From: an uncultured Erythrobacter sp.
GTDB lineage: Bacteria > Pseudomonadota > Alphaproteobacteria > Sphingomonadales > Sphingomonadaceae
Length of the DNA: 64,000 nucleotides
Direction of reading: 5' to 3'
NCBI GenBank assembly: GCA_947502305.1
Contig: CANMZA010000002.1
Location: 401,041 to 465,040, forward strand
Part shown: positions 32,234-43,531 of the stretch, in pieces
Position numbering within the stretch: position 1 is the stretch's first letter
Layout of the letters: the number at the start of each line of letters is the position of its first letter
Notes under the pieces: generated by a model
What the model was told of the DNA's origin: nothing
What the model saw: the letters and a program-made list of their open reading frames with translations, nothing else
The model's database searches: none
Translations under genes and position numbers: made by a program

Positions 32234-32465
32234 CTTACGTCGCTTCGCCCAGTTTGTGCGGGGCCATATTAGGCGTTACGTTTGCAACTATCCTTGAAAA
32301 GCCCGGCTCACAGCAGATCGGTGCTCAGGCACGCGCCAACGCTGAACAATGCCTTATGTTCATAATGGCGCTTGTAATTGATGGTGAATAACCGAGATAG
32401 CGCGTAATGGGAATTGCACCTTTGCCATGCTAAACCCCTTATAAGCCTCTGGCAGGAGAAACCGA

Positions 32466-33593
32466 ATGCCGCATGCAACTTTGCTTGCACTTACATCACC
32501 AATCCTGCTCGCCCCCCTCGCGCCGGCCGGAATCGTTGAAACCAGTGTTGCCGTCTCGCACCGCGCCGTGCCGCAAGCGGTGTTGCCGCCGCGCTCCAAT
32601 ATCGGCGTCAGCGTCCAGAATGCTGAGATCTTGCCGCTGGCTTGGTCCCTATCCGCGCAAGAAGTGCAAGAACCGCAGGACCAATCCGGCACACCCGAAA
32701 GCGGTACGGAACAAGACACTCAGCCAGAAGTAGAAGCCGAACCGGAAATCGTCGTCGAAGGCGATTATGGCCCGCCAGAGGGCGATCCGATGGGCGTGTT
32801 CAACGAAACCAGTTACCGGATCACGCAAGATCTGGACGAGGTTTTCGTGGAGCCAGTCGCCTATGCTTACCGCGATGGTTTGCCGGGCCCGCTACGCCAA
32901 GGTTTGGGCAATGTTGTGCGCAATTTGGGGGAGCCTGCAAACTTCCTCAATTTCCTGCTGCAATTTAAGATCGGCAAAGCATTTGAAACGCTGGGCCGGT
33001 TCGCGATCAATTCGACGCTTGGCGTTGGCGGTCTGTTCGACATTGCGGGGGAGCCGGGCATTGGCCTTCCTTATCGCCGCAATGGCTTTGCCAACACGCT
33101 CGGCTTTTACGGCGTTGATACCGGCGCCTATCTCTATTTGCCGATCACTGGGGCCACAACCGTGCGGGATTTGATCGGCAATTCGCTGGATCAATTGGTT
33201 TTGCCAACGGCAATCGGCGCGCCGTTCAACACGCCCGAATATGCGATCCCCTATTTCGTGATTAGCAATCTGGATGCCCGGCTTGAGGTGGATCAGGAAC
33301 TCGCCGTTCTCGATAGCACGGTGGACCCCTATGCCGCCCGCCGCGATACCTATTTGGCCCGCCGCGCGCGCGATATTGCCTTGCTGCGCGGTGAAGATCC
33401 ACCCGAGCGGCCTTTGATTCTCGAAGAGCTCGAAAATGAGTTGGAATGCGGCGATGTCATTTGTGATGACGAGACGTCTGCGGAGGGGTCCGAAGAGGCA
33501 CCAGACCTCTCCGCTATCACGCCGCTTATCACACCGCGTACATTGCCGCCGATTGAAACCACCGCGATGGTTGCGCCGCAAGCAAGGCGCTAA
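32466..33593 (+). CDS. mlaA: MlaA/VacJ family protein
   Basis: DPMGVFNETSYRITQDLDEVFVEPVAYAYRDGLPGPLRQGLGNVVRNLGEPANFLNFLLQ; FGVGGLFDIA-like motif. Confidence 0.9.
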   Translation: MPHATLLALTSPILLAPLAPAGIVETSVAVSHRAVPQAVLPPRSNIGVSVQNAEILPLAWSLSAQEVQEPQDQSGTPESGTEQDTQPEVEAEPEIVVEGDYGPPEGDPMGVFNETSYRITQDLDEVFVEPVAYAYRDGLPGPLRQGLGNVVRNLGEPANFLNFLLQFKIGKAFETLGRFAINSTLGVGGLFDIAGEPGIGLPYRRNGFANTLGFYGVDTGAYLYLPITGATTVRDLIGNSLDQLVLPTAIGAPFNTPEYAIPYFVISNLDARLEVDQELAVLDSTVDPYAARRDTYLARRARDIALLRGEDPPERPLILEELENELECGDVICDDETSAEGSEEAPDLSAITPLITPRTLPPIETTAMVAPQARR

Positions 33594-33610
33594 GACGGTA
33601 GAACCTGAGT

Positions 33611-35548
33611 TTAGGCTCTCGCTTCTTCCACGCTCGCTGAATTGTGCTTCAGCGCCTTGAGCACGCAATCGACGATCTGCGGTGCATTCAGCCCTGCTTC
33701 GTCATATTGCTTTTCTGGCGTTTCGTGGTCGATAAACGTGTCCGGCAGGCGCAAAGTCCGCACCTTCAGTGCAGGATTGCCGCCATCCGCATCGGTCAAT
33801 CCTTCATCACTGGCATAGGTCAGAACATGCGCGCCCAAACCGCCAATCGCGCCTTCTTCGACTGTCACCACCACTTCGTGGGTGCGCATCAATTTGGCGA
33901 TCAGATCTTCGTCCAATGGCTTGGCAAAGCGCAAATCGGCAACCGTGGTCGAAAGCCCTTTGGCCTCCAACACATCCGCCGCTTTTTTCGCCTCCTCTAG
34001 CCGCGCGCCCAAGGACAGGATCGCAACCTTAGTGCCTTCGCGAACCACGCGCCCTTTGCCGATTTCCAGCTTTTCAAGGACGTCTGGGATAGGAGCGCCG
34101 GTGCCATTGCCGCGCGGATAACGCAGGGCAATCGGCCCCTCGTCATATTCCGCCGCAGTGTAGGTCATATTGGCGAGCTCCGCCTCATCCGCGGCGGCCA
34201 TCACCACCATATTGGGTAGGGTCGCCAGATAGGTAATGTCGAACGATCCGGCATGGGTGCAGCCATCCGCCCCAACCAGTCCGGCGCGGTCAATCGCGAA
34301 ACGCACGGGCAGATTTTGGATCGCAACATCATGGACCACTTGGTCATAGGCGCGTTGAAGGAAGGTCGAATAAATCGCCGCAAACGGCCGCATACCTTGC
34401 GCGGCAAGACCGGCGGCAAAGGTAACGCCGTGCTGTTCAGCGATGCCGACGTCGAAACTGCGGTCTGGGTGCGCCTTGGCGAACCGATCAACGCCAGTGC
34501 CCGACGGCATGGCGGCGGTGATGGCGCAAATACGGCTGTCGGTTTCAGCCAATTTCGCCAGCGTGTCGCCAAAGACATTCTGATAGGCGGGCGGACCAGC
34601 AGCGCTTTTCTTCTTTTCGCCCGTAATCACGTCGAATTTGGGCACGCCGTGATATTTATCGGCGCTTTCCTCGGCGAATTTGTACCCCTTACCCTTGGTC
34701 GTGACGACATGGATCAGGACCGGCCCTTCGGATGTGTCGCGGACATTTTCCAAGACCGGGATAAGGTGATCGAGATTGTGGCCATCAATCGGGCCGACGT
34801 AATAAAAACCCAGCTCTTCAAACAACGTCCCGCCGGTCACCATGCCGCGCGTATATTCTTCGGCTTTGCGAATGCCCTCGTGAACGCGGCGGCTCATTTT
34901 CTTGACCGCTTTGGACGCCAGGCTGCGCAGGCCGAGATATTCGCTGGAGGAGACCATTCGCGCCAAATAGGCCGATAGACCGCCAACCGGCGGCGCAATC
35001 GACATATCGTTATCATTGAGGATCACGACCAAGCGATTGCCCGCCTGCGCGGCATTGTTCATCGCCTCATAGGCCATGCCCGCGCTCATCGCGCCGTCAC
35101 CAATCACTGCGATCCCGCGGCCCGGTTGATCATTCAACTTGTTCGCCATCGCAAATCCCAGCGCCGCTGAGATAGAGGTCGAGCTGTGCGCCGCGCCAAA
35201 CGGGTCATATTCGCTTTCGCTGCGCTTGGTAAAACCAGACAGGCCGCCGCCTTGGCGCAGAGTGCGGATACGATCACGCCGCCCGGTCAGAATTTTGTGC
35301 GGGTAACATTGGTGGCCCACATCCCAGATCAATCGATCATCCGGGGTGTTGAACACATAATGCAGCGCGACGGTCAATTCGACCACGCCCAAACCGGATC
35401 CCAAATGCCCGCCAGACGTGCTGACGGCATCGATCATTTCGGTGCGCAATTCGTCGGACAATTGGCGCAATTGTTCCGGTTTTAGTTGGCGAAGCTCGTC
35501 AGGCGTTGGGACTGTATCGAGCAGCGGTGTTTCAGGCGTTTGACTCAT
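33611..35548 (-). CDS. dxs: 1-deoxy-D-xylulose-5-phosphate synthase
   Basis: [64 protein letters not shown]; start at MSQTPE. Confidence 0.97.
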   Translation of the reverse strand: MSQTPETPLLDTVPTPDELRQLKPEQLRQLSDELRTEMIDAVSTSGGHLGSGLGVVELTVALHYVFNTPDDRLIWDVGHQCYPHKILTGRRDRIRTLRQGGGLSGFTKRSESEYDPFGAAHSSTSISAALGFAMANKLNDQPGRGIAVIGDGAMSAGMAYEAMNNAAQAGNRLVVILNDNDMSIAPPVGGLSAYLARMVSSSEYLGLRSLASKAVKKMSRRVHEGIRKAEEYTRGMVTGGTLFEELGFYYVGPIDGHNLDHLIPVLENVRDTSEGPVLIHVVTTKGKGYKFAEESADKYHGVPKFDVITGEKKKSAAGPPAYQNVFGDTLAKLAETDSRICAITAAMPSGTGVDRFAKAHPDRSFDVGIAEQHGVTFAAGLAAQGMRPFAAIYSTFLQRAYDQVVHDVAIQNLPVRFAIDRAGLVGADGCTHAGSFDITYLATLPNMVVMAAADEAELANMTYTAAEYDEGPIALRYPRGNGTGAPIPDVLEKLEIGKGRVVREGTKVAILSLGARLEEAKKAADVLEAKGLSTTVADLRFAKPLDEDLIAKLMRTHEVVVTVEEGAIGGLGAHVLTYASDEGLTDADGGNPALKVRTLRLPDTFIDHETPEKQYDEAGLNAPQIVDCVLKALKHNSASVEEARA

Positions 35549-35705
35549 ACAATTGGCATTACACTCTTGAAACTGAACTGTCGATAAACGCTTTACCGCA
35601 CACACAGCACGGTTCATCGGTGGTTTGGCAGGAATTGATGACATTCTCGAACGTCAATTCGCCTTCACGCTGCCACGCTTGCATATGGCGCATGTTTGAG
35701 CCCGG

Positions 35706-36173
35706 CTATGCGCACATCCGGCAAAGCCCGCGAATCTCCAAGACGGGACGTTCCGCCTTGAAATTGCGCGATGCGGCCAAAGTGCGAACCGCGCGGCTCA
35801 CCTCTTCATCGTCGACATGTTTGGCATCCCCGCATTCATCGCAGACGAGGAATATGCAATCATGCTCACATCCGGGATGGGTGTTGGCGAGAAAAGCGTT
35901 CGAGCTTTCGACGCGCAGAGCAAGGTTCTTCGCCACGAACAGGTCGAGAATGCGGTAGATACTGTTGGGCGCGACCCGTTTGCCGCGCGATGCGGACAGG
36001 TTATCGGCGATATCATAGGCCGAAACGGGCCGTTCATGCCGGGCAAGTTCGGTGAACACCGCCTCGCGCATGCTGGTCCATTGTTCGCCGGATGCGCATA
36101 ATGCTGCGCGCGCGGCTTCGATCAGATTTTCGCCGGAATGTTCTTCATGGGCGTGGTGATGTTGGCTTGCCAT
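35706..36173 (-). CDS. Fur family regulator (Zur-like)
   Basis: NSIYRILDLFVAKNLALRVES, HPGCEHDCIFLVCDECGDAKHVDDEEV. Confidence 0.88.
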   Translation of the reverse strand: MASQHHHAHEEHSGENLIEAARAALCASGEQWTSMREAVFTELARHERPVSAYDIADNLSASRGKRVAPNSIYRILDLFVAKNLALRVESSNAFLANTHPGCEHDCIFLVCDECGDAKHVDDEEVSRAVRTLAASRNFKAERPVLEIRGLCRMCA

Positions 36174-36226
36174 GCCCGCAATATAGGGGCGGGCGGGGCT
36201 GACCGCAAATGCTTCGCCCTGATCGT

Positions 36227-36913
36227 TTATCCGTCGCGCAAAAAGTTTGAACGGAAATCGCTGGGGAACATCCGGCGCAGCGCATCAACCTTGGGCTTGT
36301 CCCAGCGCAAGATATATCCGTGCCGGGGGTTTTTGCGCATGAAATCCTGATGATAGGCTTCGGCGGGATAGAATGTCCGCTCCCGCTCTATCCGGGTCAC
36401 GATCGGATCGTCCCAAACGCCGGATCGGCCCATTTGCGCAAGATAGGCCTGAGCGACGGCGCGTTGTTCGGCGCTGGTGGGGACCAACGCACTGCGATAA
36501 TGCGCGCCCACATCTGGCCCTTGGCGATTGCGCAGGGTTGGGTCGGTAACGACGGAGAAAAATATCCGCAGCAGCTCATCATAGCGGATGACGTAAGGGT
36601 CATAGGTGATGCGCACGGCCTCAGCATGGTTCGTGCCGCCGGATGTGATGCGGCTATAGGTGGCATTACCAGCAACACCGCCGTGATATCCGGATTCGGC
36701 TGACTTCACGCCGTTCACATGGCTGAACACGCCCTCAACACCCCAAAAGCATCCGCCTGCGAAGATCGCTGTTTTCAGGCCCGCGCCTTCTCTCGCGATA
36801 CGCGCAGGAGCCGGGGCGTTGACGGGCTCTTCCAACGCCAGCGCCGGGGAAGGCTGGGCCGCAAAAGTAACGCCAGTGGCAAGGGCAGCGGCGAGAAGAA
36901 GGGCACGCTTCAT
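36227..36913 (-). CDS. msrA: peptide-methionine (S)-S-oxide reductase, with signal peptide
   Basis: Signal peptide; TAIFAGGCFWGVEGVFSHVNGVKSAESGYHGG. Confidence 0.95.
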   Translation of the reverse strand: MKRALLLAAALATGVTFAAQPSPALALEEPVNAPAPARIAREGAGLKTAIFAGGCFWGVEGVFSHVNGVKSAESGYHGGVAGNATYSRITSGGTNHAEAVRITYDPYVIRYDELLRIFFSVVTDPTLRNRQGPDVGAHYRSALVPTSAEQRAVAQAYLAQMGRSGVWDDPIVTRIERERTFYPAEAYHQDFMRKNPRHGYILRWDKPKVDALRRMFPSDFRSNFLRDG

Positions 36914-37101
36914 TCGGAAATCTCCAAGGGTTCAATCAGGAATTCAGCCGAAGGGGCCGGCGCCTCAAGCGGTGCTGCCGCCTGAGCGGGGGATTCAAGT
37001 TGCGGCGCCCAATCACCAATTGTCGCCGCACCCAGCATCACCGCGCCGGCCATAAAGCCGAGGCCGAAATTGCGAAAAAGGTCTGCGGAAAAGAGGGTCA
37101 T
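36910..37101 (-). CDS. 63-aa hypothetical membrane-anchored protein, 4-nt overlap with msrA
   Basis: Hydrophobic FGLGFMAGAVMLGAATIG; ATGA overlap with msrA start. Confidence 0.5.
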   Translation of the reverse strand: MTLFSADLFRNFGLGFMAGAVMLGAATIGDWAPQLESPAQAAAPLEAPAPSAEFLIEPLEISE

Positions 37102-37349
37102 GGTCGTCTCGCGGGGTTCGTATGTTTGCCTGATTGCCCCATTAAAGACGGCGCGATTGCGCCGAAATGAATGGCTGCTTCATGGTGCAGTACGGCTATT
37201 TTCTTAGAAAAGTTACGCAGACCGGCGCAAAAAAGATGAGCTGCGCGGTTTGCACAAGGGCGGCCACCCGCCCGCAAGTGCCGCGAAACGAAGTGCGGCG
37301 AATGGCGCCAAGGACGCACGCACCCCCGTCAGGGGATGCATGGCACAAA

Positions 37350-38972
37350 TCAGTGCCTGAAATGCCGCATCCCGGTGAAGACCATCGCCAAACCAGCATC
37401 ATCAGCAGCAGCTATCACTTCGTCGTCGCGGATCGAACCGCCGGGCTGAATCACGGCGGTCGCGCCCGCTTCTGCGGCGGCGATCAGGCCGTCTGCGAAG
37501 GGGAAGAAAGCATCGGAGGCCACAGCGCTGCCGGTGGTTTTGGGCGCGCCCCATTCATAGGTTTCGGCCGCCTCGCGCGCTTTGATCGCGGCGATCCGGG
37601 CCGAATCGCGACGGTTCATTTGGCCTGCACCAATCCCGGCGGTCGCGCCGTCCTTGGCATAGACGATGGCGTTGGATTTCACATGGCGCGCAACCGTCCA
37701 TGCAAACAGGCAATCTTTGAGTTCTTGGGCCGTCGGCTCGCGCTTGGTGACCACTTTCAGCTCGGCTTCGCTGACTGCGGCATTGTCGCGCCCTTGGATG
37801 AGCATCCCGCCCGCAATGGTCTTCATCGCGAAGCCGCCCCGGCGCGGGTCGGGCAATGTCCCGGTTTCGAGCAAACGCAGGTTTTTCTTACGCGCAAACA
37901 CGGCGCGCGCTTCGGCGCTGACTTTGGGGGCAATGACGACTTCGGTGAAGATGCTGGCAATCGCCTCCGCCGTTTCGCCGTCGAGTTCGGTATTGACCGC
38001 GACGATCCCGCCAAAGGCCGAGACGCTGTCGCATTGCAGTGCGCCGGTCCACGCATCGATCAGCGATCCGCCCTGCGCCACGCCGCAAGGGTTGGCGTGT
38101 TTGACGATGACCACAGCCGGATCTTGGCCCGCAAATTCCGCCGCCAATTCCAACGCCGCATCGGCGTCATTCAAATTGTTATAGCTGAGCGCTTTGCCTT
38201 GCAATTGCTCCGCCTGCGGCACGCCGCGTGTGTTGGCCACTTGCGGGACATAGATCGCCGCGGCCTGGTGCGGGTTTTCGCCGTATCGCAAAGTGTCATC
38301 GCGCTTAAACGCCAAGGGCATCGTTTCGACAAACGGCGTTGCATGCAGAGCCTCTGCCCCGAGCGGATGGGTATAGGCGTCGCCAAAGGCGAACCAATTG
38401 GCAATCGCCGCATCATAGCTGGCGGTGCGGGCATAGGCTTTGCCTGCCATCCGAATGCGGAACGCTTCGCTGGTCGCGCCGTCATTGGCCTCCAGCTCGT
38501 CTGCCAAGGCAGCGTAATCCGCCGGGTCCGTCAGGATCGTCACAAATCCGTGATTCTTAGCCGCGGATCGCACCATGCTTGGCCCACCAATGTCGATATT
38601 TTCAATGATCTCTGCGCGGTCAGCGCCTTTGGCTACCGTGGCCTCAAACGGATAAAGATTGACCACCACCAGATCAATCGCGCCGATGTCATGCGCCTCC
38701 ATCGCGGCAACATGTTCTGCATTATCGCGCAAAGCCAACAATCCGCCATGGACAGTGGGATGCAAGGTTTTCACCCGGCCATCCATCATTTCGGGAAAGC
38801 CCGTGAGATCCGACACATCACGCACATCGAGGCCCGCTTCGCGCAATGTGCGCGCCGTGCCGCCTGTGCTAACCAATTCAACCCCGCGCGCCGCCAATGC
38901 CGCGCCCAGCTCAGCCAAACCGGATTTGTCGGACACCGAAAGCAGCGCCCGTTTGATAGTCGTCTCAGCCAT
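37350..38972 (-). CDS. purH: bifunctional AICAR transformylase/IMP cyclohydrolase
   Basis: [60 protein letters not shown]. Confidence 0.97.
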   Translation of the reverse strand: MAETTIKRALLSVSDKSGLAELGAALAARGVELVSTGGTARTLREAGLDVRDVSDLTGFPEMMDGRVKTLHPTVHGGLLALRDNAEHVAAMEAHDIGAIDLVVVNLYPFEATVAKGADRAEIIENIDIGGPSMVRSAAKNHGFVTILTDPADYAALADELEANDGATSEAFRIRMAGKAYARTASYDAAIANWFAFGDAYTHPLGAEALHATPFVETMPLAFKRDDTLRYGENPHQAAAIYVPQVANTRGVPQAEQLQGKALSYNNLNDADAALELAAEFAGQDPAVVIVKHANPCGVAQGGSLIDAWTGALQCDSVSAFGGIVAVNTELDGETAEAIASIFTEVVIAPKVSAEARAVFARKKNLRLLETGTLPDPRRGGFAMKTIAGGMLIQGRDNAAVSEAELKVVTKREPTAQELKDCLFAWTVARHVKSNAIVYAKDGATAGIGAGQMNRRDSARIAAIKAREAAETYEWGAPKTTGSAVASDAFFPFADGLIAAAEAGATAVIQPGGSIRDDEVIAAADDAGLAMVFTGMRHFRH

Positions 38973-38980
38973 TTAAGGTC

Positions 38981-40903
38981 TTATCCCATTTTCTTGAGGA
39001 GCCAGGAGAATTGCCCGCCGCCGCGCGACGTCAGCCCCTCTATCACCAATTGCTCCGTCGGGTGAGGGCGTCCCTCACCATCGACCCAGAGGCTATCTTC
39101 GCAAGATAACTTCATATCATCTTCGCCCGCAGCCCCGCTTCGCAGACGGAATTGCCACAGGCTACCATCGGCTGTCAGCAGGCTTGCCCCGCGCCCATCC
39201 TCTGACAAATGTGCCTCCACTCCCCGGCCCAAATGGAACCGGATGGCAAAGCTGACTTTGCCGCGTTTTCCTTTGCGCGATGCGGGGATGAGAATATCGT
39301 CGCCCGACAATTCTGTCCCGTCGCTGCGCAGGGTGAGGATGCGGCTATGCGTTAGGCCGAAACGGGCGGCGTAACCGTCATGGCTTGCCTCTATCCGGGT
39401 CGCTTCGCGGTCATTTTGGGTGATGGTGCGGCGCTCAACCTCAACCATCTCCGCGCCCCGGCCCAATTTGCCGTGCAGCAACACCGCCGTGCTGTTTGCG
39501 TCGTCCAGCACCAAAGTCGAATGCGCTGCTGTTGCGCGCAAACCTTGGCCAATTCGTGCAGGAACCTGCCCGCCTGCCAATGCCGCGCCGCCGCAATTGA
39601 CGATCAAACGCGATGCACCGTCCGACATTTCAAACGCCAAAGTGGAGGCGCAGCCGCAGCGCGTATGGCGCGCGCGCGGCGGCGGGCCGGCGTCAAATTG
39701 CACATTGGTGCGCCCACCAAACATGCGTTGATACCCCCAATGCTGCGGCTCATTCAAAGCGCGCGTGCGAATGCCGGTGGCCACAATCAATGCCGAAACA
39801 CGGTCCGCCGAAATCGCGCCCTGCCCCTGCCAATTGCCAAGCGCCCCGTCGCCGTGGCGCAAAGCGAGCAAAGGCGGCACCAACAATTCACGCATCACCC
39901 AAATCGCATCGGGCGCATCACGGTCCACCGCTTCATAACACGCGATCAAATCGGTCAGCGCTTGGATCGCATCCATCTGCGCCGCCGGGCACCGCGCGAG
40001 CGTGCCTCCATCCTCTGCCACCAGATCGCCCAGCGCCCGGATTAGACCAGCCTCACCATAAAGCCGCCGCGCTTTGCCATCGGGAAGCAGCAATCCAGCC
40101 GCCGTCACCGCCGCCCAGCCCGCAACCTGACCCAGCCCTGCGCCGCTCCGCAACGCTCTGCGGTCGAGCCAATTGGCGGTGTCTTCAATCGCGGTCAGCA
40201 AAGCCGGTTTCAATTCGCTGTCCTGACGCCCCATCAACAAGGGCGCATGAACCAGCCAAGCCAGCAGCCGCAGCCCGGCATTCTCTACATCCCAAGCCGC
40301 GCTTTTCGACGACCTTTTGGGCACCGCCGCATTGGCGTCCAGCCATTTGAGCGTGATCCGTTCGGCAACAGCTATGCAATCGGCGCGCGGCGCGCTGGAG
40401 GCGAGATCGGCAAGCCATGAGAAACTGTGGACCGTCCGCTCCAGCCCAGCGCCCAGCCGCGCGCCCAATCGCGGATTGCTGTCGAAATCGAGCTGACCGA
40501 TTGGCTGCTTGACGCCGTGGACCAGAAAATGCCCCGCGCGCAAAGCCGTGCCCGCGGCGCGGTCGCCGGTGATCGGACTGTCCACTGTCCCCAAAACGCG
40601 CACCGATGCCGCACGGCGAAACGGCGCAGACAGCGCATGTCCCGGCACGCCCATCCGGTATGCCATCCGGATCAGCGCCTCTCCCGGACGTGTTCGCGGC
40701 GCAATGACGTCAGTCAGGGCAAGTGCGCGCGATGTTTCTACCGGGTCGAGCGGGAAAGCTGGGGTCGGCGTATCGCCCTCGCCCGGCTGCTCCGTCCTCA
40801 GCGCCTCTTCGCCGCCATTCAGCGCCAACGCGGTGCGCTCGCCGCTTTCCTCTAGATCTTCAGTCGCAGCGACGCTTTGGTCGTCGAAGAGCGTTTCCAT
40901 CAA
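38981..40903 (-). CDS. heparinase II/III family protein
   Basis: [26 protein letters not shown]-terminal Hepar_II_III-like region ([27 protein letters not shown]). Confidence 0.8.
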   Translation of the reverse strand: MMETLFDDQSVAATEDLEESGERTALALNGGEEALRTEQPGEGDTPTPAFPLDPVETSRALALTDVIAPRTRPGEALIRMAYRMGVPGHALSAPFRRAASVRVLGTVDSPITGDRAAGTALRAGHFLVHGVKQPIGQLDFDSNPRLGARLGAGLERTVHSFSWLADLASSAPRADCIAVAERITLKWLDANAAVPKRSSKSAAWDVENAGLRLLAWLVHAPLLMGRQDSELKPALLTAIEDTANWLDRRALRSGAGLGQVAGWAAVTAAGLLLPDGKARRLYGEAGLIRALGDLVAEDGGTLARCPAAQMDAIQALTDLIACYEAVDRDAPDAIWVMRELLVPPLLALRHGDGALGNWQGQGAISADRVSALIVATGIRTRALNEPQHWGYQRMFGGRTNVQFDAGPPPRARHTRCGCASTLAFEMSDGASRLIVNCGGAALAGGQVPARIGQGLRATAAHSTLVLDDANSTAVLLHGKLGRGAEMVEVERRTITQNDREATRIEASHDGYAARFGLTHSRILTLRSDGTELSGDDILIPASRKGKRGKVSFAIRFHLGRGVEAHLSEDGRGASLLTADGSLWQFRLRSGAAGEDDMKLSCEDSLWVDGEGRPHPTEQLVIEGLTSRGGGQFSWLLKKMG

Positions 40904-41562
40904 TTCGCCCCCTTCAAAGCGGCGATATTCGCGGCATATTGATCCGGCCCGCCCTTAAAGGTCGCAGAGCCCGCCACCAAAACATCTGCCCCGGCTGCTA
41001 CGCACAATTTGGCGGTTTCTGGGTTCACTCCGCCATCAACCTCAAGGTGAATATCGCGCCCCGTCTGCTCAATCATCGCAGCGATGCGGCGCACTTTGTC
41101 CAATTGTGAATGGATGAAACTCTGCCCGCCGAAACCGGGATTGACGCTCATGACCAGCACCAGATCGGCAAGGTCCATGAGATTATCGAGCACTTCCACC
41201 GGAGTCCCGGGATTGATGACCACGCCCGCTTTTTTGCCCAAGGCCCGGATTGCTTGCAACGTCCGGTGGACATGCGGCCCAGCCTCTGGGTGGACGGTGA
41301 TGATATCTGCGCCAGCCTCAGCAAAGGCTTCCAAATATGCATCCACCGGCGAAATCATCAGATGCACGTCAAAGACTTTGTCCGAATGCGGGCGCAACGC
41401 CTTCACCACATCGGGGCCAATCGTGATGTTGGGGACAAAATGCCCGTCCATCACATCAATATGTATCCAATCCGCCCCAGCCGCGTCCACCGCGCGCACT
41501 TCCTCGCCCAGCCGCGCAAAGTCGGCTGATAAAATACTGGGTGAGATGAGCGGTGGTGCCAT
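40900..41562 (-). CDS. rpe: ribulose-phosphate 3-epimerase
   Basis: [57 protein letters not shown] overlap with heparinase gene. Confidence 0.96.
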   Translation of the reverse strand: MAPPLISPSILSADFARLGEEVRAVDAAGADWIHIDVMDGHFVPNITIGPDVVKALRPHSDKVFDVHLMISPVDAYLEAFAEAGADIITVHPEAGPHVHRTLQAIRALGKKAGVVINPGTPVEVLDNLMDLADLVLVMSVNPGFGGQSFIHSQLDKVRRIAAMIEQTGRDIHLEVDGGVNPETAKLCVAAGADVLVAGSATFKGGPDQYAANIAALKGAN

Positions 41563-41975
41563 TGTTAACAAACGTGCCTTTTGCGTTTGCACTCCGCCTT
41601 ACGCGCTGGGCGAATCGCGCAGCAAGCCAGTGTAAACCGCTTTTCCCCGCCCTTTTTGCAAGTGCGAGATACGCGACTCGCCGGAAAACCAGGTTTTATG
41701 CGATGCCGAAGGGGCAAATTGGGCGGCAAAGCGCACCCGACGCGCGCCCGATGAGCCCTGCGACGTTAGGGAACAGATTAGGGGGAAATCGCGCCGGTCA
41801 GGGTGTTAGGATTGGCCCTATGTTCTGACGCCGTGCGTCCAGTTCAGCCGTAATTCAGCACGGAAATGCAATTAACGTGTTATATTCTTGCTGAGGGTGA
41901 GCGGGCATCCCGCGTCACACAGCAGGTGCAGGCGGATTGTTTTATGGGCCGCCCCCAAATTTATACGGATAGGTT

Positions 41976-42515
41976 ATGATGATTTCGAAATTGCGGGTCA
42001 AAAAGGCGCTGAGCGGTATCGCGGCGGCCTCAGTCTTGGCGCTGGGTGCGGCGGCGCCGTCTGCGCCCGTATTCGCGCAAGCGTCGAGCGGCAGCGATTA
42101 TCGCAACGCTATCTCCAACAATATGCGTGCCTGCGCCCCAGGTGCTGGGCCATCGGTGCGGGTCACCATCAACGGTGTCAAAAATTCGAACGGCACGATC
42201 CGCGCGCAAGTCTATAATGGCACGAGCGCGGATTGGCTGGAAAGCGGTCGCTGGCTCAACCGGATTGAAATGCCCGCGCGCCGCGGCCGAATGACGGTGT
42301 GCCTGCCCGTACCAAGCAGCGGCAGCTATGCCATCGCGGTGCGCCACGACGTCAATGGCAATGGTTCAACCGATATCCGCACCGATGGCGGCGCAATGTC
42401 GCGAAACCCGTCGATCAACATCTTCAATCTGGGCAAGCCCGGCGTTGACGAAACACGTTTCAATGTCGGCGGCGGGGTAAGTTCGATCGCAATTACGATG
42501 AAGTATTTCGGCTAA
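41976..42515 (+). CDS. DUF2141-domain protein, exported
   Basis: Signal peptide; VRVTINGVKNSNGTIRAQVYN, YAIAVRHDVNGNGSTD. Confidence 0.7.
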   Translation: MMISKLRVKKALSGIAAASVLALGAAAPSAPVFAQASSGSDYRNAISNNMRACAPGAGPSVRVTINGVKNSNGTIRAQVYNGTSADWLESGRWLNRIEMPARRGRMTVCLPVPSSGSYAIAVRHDVNGNGSTDIRTDGGAMSRNPSINIFNLGKPGVDETRFNVGGGVSSIAITMKYFG

Positions 42516-42570
42516 AGCCTCAGGGGAAGTATTTCGGCTAAAAGCCTCGGTTGACGTTCTCGACCAAAAG

Positions 42571-43515
42571 CTATTTCCGTTTGCGGTGCCCCCTCAGCGC
42601 CCACAACACGCTGGGTGCGGCCAGTAAGGGATAACGCTCCCGAAATGGCGTCACCTCTACCGGCATGCCGGTGTGGCGTTCGATCTTCCAAGCGGCGTAT
42701 TTTGCCGCCCCCTCAAATGTCGTGCTCGCCTTGATCAACCGCGTGAAATTGAGCGGTTTGCCAAGCCTCTGCCTGCGTTTCCACCAGCTCAAAATCCGCG
42801 ATCTTTCGCTGGCCGAAAGGCTGGGCGTGATCCGGCCAGCGTTGGAAGTGTAAGCCATGCCCGCCGCATCCAAAGCCAGCGGCAACAATCCGGCGAAATG
42901 ATCGGCATTCACGCTCAAAATATCATTCTCGCGACCGGCTTTTTCGACGCGAAATTCTGCTTTGTAGGTCGCACGAAACAGCGAACGCCAATAATCTTTC
43001 GCCGTGCCGCTTGCCGGACCAAGCGCGGCTGCAAGCCGCGCCGATGTCACAGCGGCACTGCAAGCGGCATCCACGACCGCAGTCCGCGCAGCATCATCGC
43101 GCGCCCAGATCAGCGCCGAGGGCTGAACAAACCGCGCCCAAATTGTGGTGTCGATCAATTCGCCAGACGCAGCCTCAGCAAAGGTCGATAGCGCCATCGT
43201 CGCCACTTTCGCCCGTAATGTGACGCCATCATACTCGCACTCATGATAGCTGACGATGGGCCAGATCCGCGATTTCTGATCCCCGGGCAACAAGACGTAG
43301 AAATCCAGCACCCCGTCAAGCGATCCCGTGCGCAGATTTGAACCGTAAAACAGCACCGCTTGTGCGCCCTGTTTTACGCTCTCGCCGCCTTCATCGCCCT
43401 CAATACCGCCCGCTTCTTGCGCGAGACTGCGCGCAAATTCCGCGACAGCGGGGTCGATGGGCGCATCGAGGCTCTGCGTAATTCGCTGCTTAAGATCGGG
43501 CGGGCTGGCGCTCAT
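42571..43515 (-). CDS. putative nucleotidyltransferase-fold protein, Tam41/MMP37-like
   Basis: AVLFYGSNLRTGSLDGVLDFYVLLPG; WARFVQPSALIW; adjacent to DAG kinase. Confidence 0.5.
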   Translation of the reverse strand: MSASPPDLKQRITQSLDAPIDPAVAEFARSLAQEAGGIEGDEGGESVKQGAQAVLFYGSNLRTGSLDGVLDFYVLLPGDQKSRIWPIVSYHECEYDGVTLRAKVATMALSTFAEAASGELIDTTIWARFVQPSALIWARDDAARTAVVDAACSAAVTSARLAAALGPASGTAKDYWRSLFRATYKAEFRVEKAGRENDILSVNADHFAGLLPLALDAAGMAYTSNAGRITPSLSASERSRILSWWKRRQRLGKPLNFTRLIKASTTFEGAAKYAAWKIERHTGMPVEVTPFRERYPLLAAPSVLWALRGHRKRK

Positions 43516-43531
43516 GGCCGCGCTTCTCGCC

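Noticed and set aside
34253-34978. 241-aa plus-strand ORF
   Set aside because: Antisense to dxs, spurious
37167-39065. 632-aa plus-strand ORF
   Set aside because: Entirely antisense to purH and of H/R/Q-rich atypical composition; purH is unambiguous
41553-41828. 91-aa plus-strand ORF in rpe-DUF2141 intergenic region
   Set aside because: Arg-rich, no RBS or family signature, partly antisense to rpe
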